Source of the DNA: Acanthornis magna
Taxonomy: Eukaryota; Chordata; Aves; Passeriformes; Acanthizidae
Length of the DNA stretch: 64,000 nt
Direction of reading: 5' to 3'
Assembly (NCBI GenBank): GCA_036785705.1
Contig: JAWUZG010000029.1
Span: forward strand, 16,259,501 to 16,323,500
This document shows positions 48,790 to 60,345 of the stretch, in pieces. The position numbers and the translations under genes are program-made. Position 1 is the stretch's first letter, and each line of letters starts with the position of its first letter. The notes beneath the pieces were generated by a model. It saw nothing but the letters and a program-made list of their open reading frames with translations. It was not told the DNA's origin and ran no database searches.

Positions 48790-51700
48790 TGCAGTCTCAC
48801 AACTAGTCTGATGGAGGAGCTGAATCCAGTTCTCCCACATGACAGACATATTATCAGACTATTGAATTGCTGCTTTAAAAGGATCTGGGAGCAATATCCC
48901 CACTCCCACCATGTGCTCTGTCCCCTCTAGCTATGCTTAGCTGGAGTGAACCATGAGAGACAGGAATGTGAGGGTAAATAGGTACAAGGTCTTGGTGGGA
49001 CTTGAGCGTGAGCAAGGTGTGAGTTGGTTGGTGATGTCAGGCCATGGAGTGTGCCAGCTGAGGTGTATTTCACGGGTAAATGAGTTACCCCCTGCCAGCT
49101 GGGCTGGTAGCTGATTGCCTGCAAAAAACAGGGAAAAATCCATGACTTTGTATCTCCTTGCTTTGCCAAGGGTGGCTTACCCACTGCCAACACAGAACAG
49201 CTGAGAATAAACATCACCGAACATCTTTCCCTGCACACTTCCAATGGGTTATCCTGAACTTTCTCACGGACTGATACTGATATAAAATACTGAAATGAGA
49301 CTTGCATGTAGCCTCATAAAAATTGACCTTTTGTAGGGAGAAATTGCTCTTCTCCCATGGCAAGGAATTCCTTTTTTGGATGGGGGATTTTTTTTTTTAG
49401 TTCTTGCCAATACAATATATACCATCTATGAAACTGAACCTACAGAATACACTCATGCTAAAGTCAGGATAGTTTTCTTTTTATTCCTCATAGTTTAAAA
49501 AGAAATTTTGTGCAACTCAGCAGGTTCCTTTACTCTTGTACTTTAGCTGCTAAGGCCACAGCTTTCCCATGCTGCTCCCTGAGTTGCACCAGTAAAGCTA
49601 TTTATGAGGCTGGGCCATGAACCATATTACAAATTGATTTTTTAAAAGGGCAGGGGAGGGATAGAGTAGAAAACCACCCAGCAAGACCCAGTGTTTTTTT
49701 GCTTCCTAGATTTACAGAGAGAGTTGCGCACTCCTGTACAAAATGAATGTCCCATGGGCAGTAGAGCTGTTTCAATTCAGTGACTTTTTAAAACCACCCC
49801 AGACTCATTTTGCATAGACCACAAGAAGAAACCAGGCATTCAAGGAGTGAGGCAACAAAGAATTAGGGAAGAGGTCACAAAATCTGAAATAAATGTCTTT
49901 GCGGGAAAATTATCAAAGCATGCACCCAGGGAAGATAGATGTAGACCGCCTAAAACAGCTGTGCAATTCTTTAGGGACTCTGGAGTTTTCACTGGATCTA
50001 TGCTGCAATTGTTCTCATGGTTCATGCTTTCTAAATCCATAGCTTGCTCTGACTTGTAGTGGTGTGAACTTGATGAACTGCTGTTTGGGCCATTCAATAT
50101 TTATTTCAGTAATTTAAACTTGGGGGGGGTTTCCCCCTCAATAAAATACAACTGAAAAGAAACACTCCAGGCTCTTGTACAATACAAATTTAATCCCATA
50201 GATCTAAAGATCAGAACTGAATAACAAACACAGAAAATATACTTGAATAGATTAAAAGGATTAAATAAATAACTTTCTGTAGAAATAATTTTTTAAACCT
50301 TGTGGAATGTGATAGAAAACTGAGGTGCAGCAGCGTCTTTGTGACCATCAAAGGAGTGCAGTTCAAAGGGCTTGAATGCATTCTGGAGGATTTTTTGAAT
50401 GGGAAATTTGCAGATCACCTTCCTCTCAGTGCTGCAGTCCCCTCTGCTTTCTCCTTATCAGCTGTTGAAGGAGTGATTTCAAGTGATCTCACTCCCTTTC
50501 CATGGGCTTCACACAAAGTTTACAAATTATTTCAGTATGATTTGGACAGATACCATGAAGGTGTAGACTTTAATCTGTTCTTTAATTACTAAGTGTTATA
50601 ATCAAGAATTATTGCCTAAGTTTCACATGGGCTTATGTATGAGTGTACCATAAATCTTACTTCTCTCTTTTTTTTTTGTTTTGGTATGGTTTGGTTTGGT
50701 TTTTTTGTTTTTCCTAATCCAACCAGTGGTCTCTGTTCTTCCAAGCTTTAAATTCACCTTGTCTTCATGGGCATTAACTTTCCATCTGAGAGGCATGGTC
50801 TCTATTCTCTTCCTAAATATTTTCCAGGTCTTATGGTGTGTGCTTTATACTCATCTTGTCTAAGTAAAAATAGCACGAATGAGTGTAGTCATGCAACCTG
50901 CCGGAGGATAGATTAGTTTCAGGGATTTCTTGCACATACTGTGTACTGCACTTGAGAGTCTTTTATGCCAAAGGAAGGTCTGATCTTCATTTCAGTATTT
51001 CACTCTTCATACCTGCATGTTCCGCACTGCTGGCTGTGGATCCAGTAGAAAACTGCAATTTTGAAGGTGACAAGGAGCCTGCCTGAAACAATCAGGCCAG
51101 GCCTGGCTGTTCCCCTAAGTCTGGATTATTTTGTGAGACAGAGTTTAGGCAACATACATTAATAGAGCTGATGCACACAATTAAAGACAAAAAGTGTAAG
51201 ACCATGCTCACCATTGCTCATTATTAATGATCATGTCGGTGTCAGTGGTTTTTTGTACCTCTGCCTATTAGCTTTTGAAGTTGAACATGGTTAATGGGCT
51301 TATTTGAGGGAGGAAAGATGACAAGATATTGGAGAAAGAAGATCCATGAAAAATTAATGATGATGGGAAACCCAGTGAGTAGAAGGAAAGTAATTCATAA
51401 GAGAAAGGGATTAGAGACCTTTCCTCACCTTTCTCATTTTCCCTCCTGAGAGTGGCAGAGCACATCCTTCAAAACTTTTGTGCACCATTTTTTTTCCAAT
51501 TTCAAGGCCAAACAGGACCATTGCAGTAAATCAGTCTGATCTTCTTTGTTGTATGAGCCACAAAACTTTCGCAATTAAACTTTGATCAAAACCATATGTG
51601 GAGGAGAGGACAAAGAGGAGCCATGCCATGAAAAATCAGCTGTTCCTTCTAGGTGAAATGTGTATGTGGCCCATCCTATTGCTTGAATTTGGTGCAATTC

Positions 51701-51835
51701 AGAGCCCTGGGAAGGCAGTTGCCACTTGATCAAGATGGTGCCCACGTTCTGAGGCAGTGAGACAGGAGGTGGTAAGGTAAGGGATGGTTTTGCTCTACAT
51801 AAATGTCTGTTGTTTTTCATGGGTCTTTTACCTTG
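48790..51835. other. Noncoding DNA, no gene seen
   Basis: Contains a G8-TTT-C5 element at 50122-50137 able to form a GGGGG/CCCCC hairpin, and a T-rich GGTTT repeat at about 50668-50712. A 96-codon plus-strand frame (50302-50592) has no recognisable domain and is treated as chance. Confidence 0.55.
50668..50712. repeat. T-rich (GGTTT)n low-complexity tract
   Basis: T-rich run passing into GGTATGGTTTGGTTTGGTTTTTT-type units. Simple sequence with no coding value. Confidence 0.85.
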
Positions 51836-51877
51836 AGCTTCCACTGCCTGTATTTTTGAATACAGGCAGTGGAAGCT
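51836..51877. repeat. Fold-back hairpin abutting telomeric array 2 (perfect 19-bp arms)
   Basis: AGCTTCCACTGCCTGTATT at 51836-51854 and its exact reverse complement at 51859-51877, separated by only TTTG. The right arm ends one base before the telomeric array (TAGGGT from 51879). A 19-bp perfect match with a 4-base loop is far beyond chance. The left arm is continuous with ordinary flanking sequence, so the right arm looks like a copy made by the left arm folding back on itself. Confidence 0.98.
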
Positions 51878-51878
51878 G

Positions 51879-52005
51879 TAGGGTTAGGGTTAGGGTTAGG
51901 GTTAGGGTTAGGGTTAGGGTTAGGGTTAGGGTTAGGGTTAGGGTTAGGGTTAGGGTTAGGGTTAGGGTTAGGGTTAGGGTTAGGGTTAGGGTTAGGGTAA
52001 GGGTT
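51879..52005 (+). repeat. Interstitial telomeric repeat array 2, nearly perfect (TTAGGG)21
   Basis: 127 bases of TAGGGT units, about 21 copies, with the G-rich strand on the plus strand as in array 1. I see one variant base, A for T at 51999 (GGGTAAGGG), near the right end. The uniformity indicates a much younger array than the one at 31992-32323, or one kept homogeneous. The RVRVRV frame it creates is an artefact. Confidence 0.99.
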
Positions 52006-52035
52006 GCCGCTGCTGCTGCCGCTCCCCGGGCCGCA
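52006..52035. other. GC-rich filler joining telomeric array 2 to unique DNA
   Basis: About 30 bases, made of GCYGCTGCTGCTGCCGCT followed by CCCCGGGCCGCAG, lie between the last telomeric unit and unique AT-rich sequence. The composition is unlike both neighbours. Just to its right, TTTTGAAT at 52039-52046 repeats TTTTGAAT at 51854-51861 in the left hairpin loop, so hairpin-half, array and filler together sit between two 8-bp direct repeats of the host sequence. Confidence 0.8.
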
Positions 52036-55000
52036 GGATTTTGAATTTGAAACAGGACACTGGGCTACACGGATCTTTCAGCAGAGGTAGTCTGCCAGAT
52101 CTTACATTCCAGTATCTAGAGAAATTCTTACATATACATTTCAGAACTTTGTCATTGCTTTTCCCTTGAGAAAGAGATGAATTTTGCAAGTTTTATAAAA
52201 ATAAGGTTGACGGTTTTCTGGTTTTTCTTCCCTGTTTTCATTTCCTTTCAGTGAATTAATCTGTACAATGTCCTCTACAAAAAAAAAAAATAAAAAAATA
52301 CTGGGGCTCAGAGACTTGATTCTAAGTAACTGTACTAAACCTGCTAGTTCCCAAAGCTTGCTAAATACTCATTCAAAGTAGATTTTACAAAGTTAGGAGC
52401 ATACTGGCAACTTGCTCTCAAAGATGGGACTTTTCAGTATTCCTAGAAAATCTTCCTGAATCTTTCTTTGTGCTTACTTTGGTGTCCTGAAGGAGTGAAG
52501 CTGAGAGGCCAGGTTTCACTCCTGGAAAAACTCTGTGAGCTTTTGAATTTACAGGGTATTTTGAGATAGCAACATGCAAATAAATTTAAGTGAGGAGAAA
52601 AATATGGACTATCAGAATAGATGAAATATATCTCTTTTGTTGCGGGAATAAACTTTGCTTAGTCCCTAGCAACTTTGTTGAGCCTTTTTATTTTACCTGT
52701 CTGAAAAAATCCTAAGAAATGCTATAAAAATTTGGCAGTAAGGAATTCTGATATAATAAGCCACTCTGAATTTAAAGAGAATTTGGCCCACCAGGTGGAG
52801 TTTTCCTGTTGACACTCAGCAGCCTGTCCAGTTCTGTGTCTTCCATTGGAGTTTGAATATTATTTCACCTACCCTTGTTGCGGTTCTCTTAAAGATCATG
52901 AAGGGCTTCTCTGGAAAGTACACAAATATTGAAGGCATGAACTTTGTAGAAATAAAATCCCCACAGAAGTTTCAGTTTCTGCAGTGACACTGACAGCACA
53001 CGCAAGATGAGAAAATGCAGTGTGGAGGTGTGTGTGGTGCCAGCAGATCATGCAAATTAAATATTCAGTCTCTCTTATTTCACTTGTGTCAGTGATTTCC
53101 TCAGCCAGGCTTCAGTGGTTTTAAAAGTGCAAACCTGCTGCTTTCTTCATTACTGGCAGGGCCGGGCCGCTGGGACCTGCACTCAGCATGCTCCAGGAGA
53201 GTTAGCAGCAGCTTAAATCAGAGAAGGCATGTGGCTGATTGAATCACCTGTCACATTGATCTATGGACCTCCAAGGTCATTTCTTCATGGCTTGATTTTC
53301 TTTGGATGAAAAATATAAAAGAAGAAATTGTAGATGACCTCTTTATTAAGAGAAATGTAAAAATAATTAATAAAGACAGGTTTTTTTGGTTTTTTTATAT
53401 GTAATTCCAGTGGAGAGAAAAAAACCTTCTCCCATAATGATATCGCTAGCTTAAAAAAAAAATAGGGAAAAAGAAAGTCTTGGTCACCATGGACAACATC
53501 TTTACAAGGTACTGATCTATCTAGCGGCTCTTACTTAGTAACCAAATACATTGCCACTCCTCTTCAGACTGAATTTACATACTTGCTCGGCAAGCTCCTG
53601 CCAGAGGTTAAAGAAAACCTGCTTACAATGCACTGCAGGTGCCTGAGCTTCTTGTTCTAGTTTTGCTGTTGCCATTCACCCAGCTAGCATCCAGGTCTTC
53701 ATTTCATGCTCATTTTCAGAGAATAACTGCTGGAGCAAAATGCTGTACAAGATAAAGAAGGAGGAATCTGTTCTGTAAGAACACAGCAGGCATACCTGAG
53801 GTACTGCTGCAAGAGTTCTATTGTACTTTAATGAGGAATTATTTCTTTGTCTGGAAGAATTTCTCTTTTTAAGCTTTTAATTAAAAAAATATTAAAAGCT
53901 AAATAAAACATATTTTAATTTATTATCATTTCACTAAAAGGAGTATGTCTGAAGAACTGGAGAAGATTGGTTGCTTTTTTTCCCCGGAATGCTAGAAGTC
54001 ATGTGAAAGAGCAAAACTTAGCCTATTTGTTTTATTCTTTATAAAGACTTTTCCTCGTGCCTTTCATTCCTTTCACCTATCACTCCTGAGTAGGAATGTT
54101 GTTGATCCCATGGATAACGAGAGCAAAGCTCCATGAAGACTCACAAGTGCAGAGTTTCACCCTTGGTCTCCAGGTGTTGCGTGCCTCAAATGTCACTTCT
54201 ATTTTCAAGAAAGGAAAGAGCTTTTAAAGAGTGAGACTCCTGGTCATTGACTAATGTGAGAACCAGGGAAATGCCAAGGTTCTTGCCCATCAGAAATTCT
54301 CGAAATAACCAGACATTCCCCATAGGAGACTCAGAGCTAAAGTAAGTTAAAGTTCAAACTATGCAGAAAATATTTCAGAAATTTGAAGTGTAGTTTGCAG
54401 AACTGCAGTTCTGATATAAAGTCCATTTTTTTCTGATTTTTCACCTTGTTAATGAATCAAAGAATTTTCTTGACACACACCAGGAAATTTTGTTCCACAG
54501 ACCTATACAATTTCTGCCTTAGCAGCCAAGCTTAGTTTCAGTTCTGCCAAAGCTACTAAGGCGATTTGCAGGGAAGAACTGGAGAGATACAGAATTTATT
54601 GAAGGATTATGGATGGATTAACTGTATGGGAACACATCATTAATATAGATTTATTTCTTTATCATTTTGCAGTGATGAGCCAAATCTGATGATAAAAAAA
54701 AAAATCATCCTTTCAAAAGAGCTGATTGGGAAGCCTTAGTAATTGCTCTGAATGACAGACCCTGGGACCACAAAATCAAGCAAGGTGTATGAACTGATTC
54801 AAAATATATAATAATTTTTACTTTTAGAGGCAACTCAAATCAATATTTCCCTTTTTTCTTTCCAGAAATGTTTATCATAACTTTTCCATTATTCTATGCC
54901 CTTTTGAAATTCTAGATTCCAGACAGGACAAGAAGCAGAAGTGCAGTAATGCTGTGAAAAAAATGGTTGTTCTGGCATTTCTGGCTTCTCAAGAAGGAAA

Positions 55001-56141
55001 TAAGTAATATTATACTTTCCATATGAAAGAATAAACATATGCTTCCAGTTGCAGTGACCTTTCAGATTAGGCAAACAAGACAAGAGCAAAAAGCACTATC
55101 TTTGTGAGAGGGTGGATGGTGTTGACCTGATTGATGCTGTCTGAAACATGCTAAATAATTTATGCTTGTGCAAAGTGAATGTGGAGCACTACCAGATTGG
55201 AGGGGCCCATTCACTTTCACTGCACAGGAGTTCAAATGTCAGCATAAGGCACCAAACTGAGAAGGGGAAAAAAGTGAAAGGAGCAGAGAAAAAAGGCAAG
55301 ACAGACTTTTTTTCTTTTTCTTTTTTTTTTTTTAATGACAGTCAGTGCATCAAAGAGTAGCTGTCTCCTGGACTTCTGTGCATGTAGGGAGTCAGGAAGA
55401 ACAACTTTGGGTTGCTTCCTACACTCCCCATAGTAGTGATAACCTCATAACAGGCAATTGCTTTGGAAATTTCACATCCCATTTGCCACAAACCCAAGAG
55501 AGCTGCATAGTTGGAATAGACCCAGACATCCAAGTACTTATCTCAAGCAAAACTGCACTTTAGACTTGAGTTATGTTTTCAAGACTTGTTTCCATTTTTT
55601 CCTCTTCCATGCTATGTGTTGCAGGAGACTTCTAATAGGGAGGGAAGGCCTCTCTCTCCCTTGTCTGTCCCTGGGAGCAGCCCTCAAGGCCCTGCTGTGG
55701 TGGGAGGGCCACCAGCTGGAGCTGCCATTAGGAAAACGTGCCTCCTAAGAGGAGCCTTGCTCAGAGGCACATGCTGCTCCATCATGGGCAGTTCCATACC
55801 CACACTGGGGGTCACCATGTGCCAAGGGTGTCTGGTTCATTGGCAACTGCTCAGCCAGACCTGGTGCCTGGGATCTCAAAGTTGGAGACATTATGATATT
55901 TTATCACAAGAGGAAATACCACTGTATAAGAAGATGAAATGTTGGAGGGACGAGATGCTTCCTCAGCATTCAGTAGACTGTCAGTTTTATCTGTTTCTTT
56001 ACAAAATGAGCATGTGTTTAGAGCGGGGAGAATCAGCAAAATTTTTCCTCATTTCTTGAACAAAAAATGTTTTCCTCAAAGTTTGTGTCATTTCTTGAGC
56101 AAAATCCAAATATCAAGTAACTACAATTTGCTTTTTAATTA

Positions 56142-56200
56142 CTACTACTAATACTATTAATAATAATAATAATAGTAATAAAGATAATAATGTTGTGCAT
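56142..56200. repeat. (TAA)n / (ACT)n microsatellite
   Basis: Units of ACTACTACTAAT pass into TAATAATAATAATAAT and then decay (TAGTAATAAAGATAATAATG). An imperfect trinucleotide microsatellite. Confidence 0.93.
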
Positions 56201-59175
56201 GGTATATTTATATTGAAATATATTTTCTGGTTGTTATAATTATTTTTGGCTTTTTTCCCAGAGGAGTTTTTCTTAACTGATGGTAGCCAGGGATGGATGT
56301 TCAGCAGTCTGTAGTAACATCTGTAGCGTTGCAGTCTCCTTGTGGATTGACAGACATTTTACATTGATAACAAGTTACTGTTCCCTTCATCTTGCAGATG
56401 AAATACAGACAGCAGCACAAGAAGGGTCATTTTTTGTTAGTTTGTTTAGTGTTTTTTTCTTGGGGTTGCTCAAGGAGTTGGTGCAGCACTGAGATTGATG
56501 TTTGTGCAAACCATGACCAGGAGCTCAGTTCCTCCCAAATGATTCAGCCATGGGTGAAAACAGAGGTGATTTGCTGCCCCTCTGAGCAAAATTCTGCAGA
56601 CACCTCCTTCTGCAGTAGCCTGTTGGAGAGAGAAAGGCATTTCTTTAAGACATTGAAGGAATCAACATAGAAATCTCACTTTCTGGTTACTACTTTGTAG
56701 TTCATGTGAGCCTGTAACAGATATAATCTGTCTGTGGTATTTGCCATTTTGAAGTACAGTTTTTAACCAGTGACCTTAACGGAGAGCAGTACTCAATTTC
56801 TCCATGTGGCAGAGTTTGAGGAGAGAGGGTGGCTCTGGTTTTTGTCATGGGAGAGCAGGAATGTCTGCAGCAGACATAAGCATTTTGGAGAAAGCGTCTG
56901 AAGCCCTTACGGATGACAAGTAAATCAAAAGTGGTGAAGATGTGACAAGATAGGAAGTAATAAACTCTGTAAAGAAGTGGGTCCACTTGTGTACAAAGTT
57001 TGTTTTAGGTTTACTGTAAGATTTATGTTGCAGTGTAAAAGACCAGGGCATAAAATCACTTGACAAGCAGTTCTCCAGAGAAGTGTTTTCAGTCTGTGTT
57101 TGCCAGAGCCCTCACAGCCCATGAGGTGCTTCTGAGGAGATTAATGACAGGTAAATAAGAAAGCAAGTTGCTGTCAATAAAGTGAAATTTCACTCATCAA
57201 AAGGCAAAAAAATAATGTTAAGAGGGTGCAAATCAATTTAGTTGAAAATTGTTAACCCACTGTTTCCTGGGAGCTGTGTAGGAGGCTAGCAGGTGGTGGG
57301 GAAGGTTGAGTTTTTTCAGGGCTAGACCATGTCAATTTTTTCTCATCTAAAGTAAATGTGTGTAGAGAGTCTTACACCTCGAATTGCTGAACTGGGGATG
57401 AAATAGGTTGGTAAGAAATGGAAAGACTGCTGTTGCACCAGGATTTGGGACACCCAGATTTTATTCTTAATGCCATGTAATATCAGATAAGTCACTTTTC
57501 TTTTGGTTTCTTCCCTATAAACCAGGAATTATATATAGAGATATTGTGGAGCAGGAGAACATCAAAGCAGACTTTTTACATCCTCCAGCTCAGGAAACTA
57601 ATTAACTTATCCCATGAAGAGTGGAAGGAAGTCATAGCTCTCACTTAAATATTCCTTGTTAGAATATTAAGAGTGACTGATGACTCTTCATCATCCATGT
57701 TGCCATTCTGGAAGCTGACATGGTAGCTGAGGCTCAGACAGTGAACCAAATTAGCTGAAGTGAACTAATTTTCTTTTCAGAGCCACATCTGACACAGTGT
57801 TTACAACTTTAGCTTCCCATTACATGACCACTTTCCTGCAACATTGTTGGAGAGACAATGGCAGCCTTGAGAATGAGTACATCCATTTCTATTTCTGTGG
57901 TCACATAATTTTGCGGTTTTGAAACAAAATAAAGCCTTGCTACCACGGTAGGTGTACTTGCTCCTGATCAGAAGGGGAATACTCATTTGTGTCTGTCTAA
58001 GAAGAAGAATCTCAAGAAAATTCATTTAGCTTTGATTGGAAGTAACAGAAATGTGCATTTGAACTATCACATATGGATTTCTTTTTAATTATTATTCCTT
58101 CTCTTTAATATTTTTTTAACATTTCTTTGCTTTTTTCTGCAGTTCTGCCATTAAATGCTCAGACATTAATTCATGGAATTTGTACCACAGTGTACACCAC
58201 CACAATTCCTGGTGGAGATAGTGAGTGAGTTTTCTGCAGTAGCTGCAGGAACTGTAGGTCTTTTCCCATGAAATTCAACTATTTGGAGTACCTAAGTAGG
58301 GATGGGATAGGCAGACTGGAAGGCACTGTTCTGTCCTTGCCAGTCAGATTAGCTGATCCGGAACCAATTTCTTAATAAATCATTAATTTTGCATGGCAAG
58401 AAGGAAGAAAAGCTGAATTGTAAATATCTCTGCATTGCTTGTTTTCTTCCAGGATGTCTTTGCAGTCAAAATGAAGTCCATGTGAAACAGGAGATAGTTG
58501 ATTTCTATAGATAAAAAAATAATAATAATCTGGACTTCAATGGATGTTCTATGCATAGGAAATAAAATGCATATATACAAGGGTTAAATAAGTCACTATT
58601 GCCACGTACACTGTAAGGAACTTATGTAGGAAAGAGTGTCAGGTATTGCTCAGTATAGTGCCTTGCCAGAAAAATTTAAGTGAATTATGGAGTCAATTAC
58701 AAATTCTTTGATTTCACTGGCAGCAGGAAAGTCTGACCTGAGAGATACAATGCAGCCTTTAAGCTGCAGCCAAAGATCTAATTAATAACAAATCCCATTG
58801 CTGCAACCACAATCTCCCCTCCTGGAGCATGCTGCTTTGTAAGAGGTAACCTGGTATTGTAAAAAGTCAGTATGTGGTTTCTACCACACTAATATGCATT
58901 TGTCTCAGTCACAGAGACAACCACCACACTAACTGGGTATCTATGATTCTCCTCAGCACAGGGGGTAAAGCAGAAATCTTCTTGAGGCCGCTTCCTAACT
59001 GACTTTGCCATGGTTTCCTCTGTCTATATGGCTTCTCAAGTGAGAATGATGCTTTTGTATAAATAAGTGCCCTGAATCCACCTTTAGAAGTTATGTACAG
59101 GACTGGAACTTGGCACCAGATATTGTCACCCATATCTTCTGCATATGCGTGTGCTTGCCAAAGTTTAGGTGCTGC

Positions 59176-59205
59176 ATCTAGACTTGACAGTTATCTAGAC
59201 TTGAC
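59176..59205. repeat. 13-bp direct repeat, 17-bp period
   Basis: ATCTAGACTTGAC at 59176-59188 and again exactly at 59193-59205, with AGTT between. A small tandem duplication. Confidence 0.95.
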
Positions 59206-59912
59206 TGTGGATTGTTATCCCTGGAGTAGGAAGCTCATGTCCTAATGTGGCATGTACTATACATTTTACACCTAATTTAGGGAAAACAGAGGGTCTCTTT
59301 GTCACCAAAACTGCGGGAATAACAAAAACCCTCCAAGAGCATTTTTAATGTTAGAGAGTCAAGGCATTACTGTATTGTCTGGCCAAGGTGTTGCTCTGGC
59401 CAGGATGTGCCACAGAAATAATCTCATCCACACATAGCCCGGGTGTGCACAGAGAATCTTTCCATGACACATGGCTTTTAATAGATTTTTCAGATATTTT
59501 ATGCAGTCAAAACTCATAGAAATTGATTAGATCAGTGTTCATTGGTTATAAGTCATGTAGTTTCTAGTGCTCGGTTTCTTATTAGATCCAGATTTCTTTG
59601 CCTCTGATGTTAATTAGGTCTTCTTTTTTACCTCTGTTTTCCCAGACCAGGTGTCTCTGACCAGCCAGGGGTGAGGTTTGGAGATGACATTCTGTTAATG
59701 GCCGCTGATGGCCCTTTATCTTTTGGGCTACTCCCAGTCTGTTGATATGCTGAGTTCATCTGACCTCACCTGGTAGAACAATGCCCTGGAAAGAAACTTA
59801 AAATTCCTTTTCCCGGGACAAAGGCAAATAAAACCTTTGACTAAAGTTATACACAATTTTTAAACTGGTATATTTTCTAACATATTTGAGGAGATAATAG
59901 ACAGGAGTTGTT

Positions 59913-59937
59913 TTTTATGTCAGTGACTGACATAAAA
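59913..59937. repeat. Perfect short inverted repeat (12-bp arms, 1-base centre)
   Basis: TTTTATGTCAGT (59913-59924), G, then the exact reverse complement ACTGACATAAAA (59926-59937). Nearly uninterrupted palindrome with no telomeric or transposon sequence beside it. Confidence 0.95.
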
Positions 59938-60216
59938 TGCTGCTACCATTATAGTCTCACTTACTGAAATTGCTTTCCATATTCAGGGATCTGGCATTTC
60001 TTGTAGTGTATTGACATTATGTAGTTTTGATCCTGAAAAATGGACAATAATGATGTAGAAAGCCTACTACTAATAAATCCAACACAGCCTGCACTTTATA
60101 ACCAAGTTCCAGAACAACTTGGCCAACTTCCAGAATAAATTCTGATAGATGTCATGTCAAAAGGGGCCTCATCACACCTAGCCAGATCTTAATACTAACA
60201 CTTAATAGAGCAGACC

Positions 60217-60237
60217 GGTTCGAACCTGGGTTTCCCA
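60217..60237 (-). other. Primer-binding-site-like sequence next to candidate LTR
   Basis: On the minus strand, directly after the candidate LTR end CA, the sequence reads TGGGAAACCC and then AGGTTCGAACC. TGG is the usual PBS start (pairing with tRNA CCA), and GGTTCGAACC is what the T-arm of a tRNA looks like in complement. The distance from TGG to TTCGAA is four bases shorter than a normal tRNA 3' end would give. From memory it resembles a phenylalanine-tRNA site with four bases missing. GGTTCGAACC is also a perfect 10-bp palindrome. Confidence 0.35.
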
Positions 60238-60272
60238 TGGCAGAGTCTCAGAACTCTCGTTCCATAAAGCCA

Positions 60273-60278
60273 TTTATT
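60273..60278 (-). terminator. AATAAA polyadenylation signal of candidate LTR
   Basis: The minus-strand hexamer AATAAA lies between a TATA-like box and the proposed U5 end, the position expected for the R region of an LTR. Confidence 0.4.
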
Positions 60279-60338
60279 CAGGGCGAAGTTACACAGACGC
60301 AGCCTCCGAGGAGGGTCCCCATCAAAGGAGCCCGAGGC

Positions 60339-60345
60339 TCTTATC
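60339..60345 (-). promoter_or_regulatory. TATA-like box of candidate LTR
   Basis: GATAAGA followed by GCCTCGGGCTCC on the minus strand, about 65 bases before AATAAA. The spacing fits an LTR promoter and R region, but the box is not canonical. Confidence 0.3.

Larger units (their letters stand above)
52036..60216. other. Noncoding DNA, no gene seen
   Basis: Unique-looking sequence with A/T tracts at about 52279-52298, 53373-53397 and 55317-55333, a TAA-rich microsatellite at 56142-56200, a 13-bp direct repeat near 59176-59205 and a perfect hairpin at 59913-59937. The longest non-retroviral plus-strand frame of the window (55586-56059, 157 codons) overlaps other frames in a GC-rich patch and shows no recognisable domain. 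Confidence 0.55.

Noticed and set aside
51784..52044. Open frame with a long RVRVRV run
   Set aside because: Translation of the second telomeric array, not a gene.
55586..56059. 157-codon plus-strand frame
   Set aside because: Lies in a GC-rich patch where several frames are open together; low-complexity proline/glycine content, no domain, no start context or splice support.
60211..60240. tRNA gene suggested by GGTTCGAACC
   Set aside because: No acceptor, D or anticodon arms surround it in either direction and the T-stem does not pair. A primer-binding-site remnant fits better.
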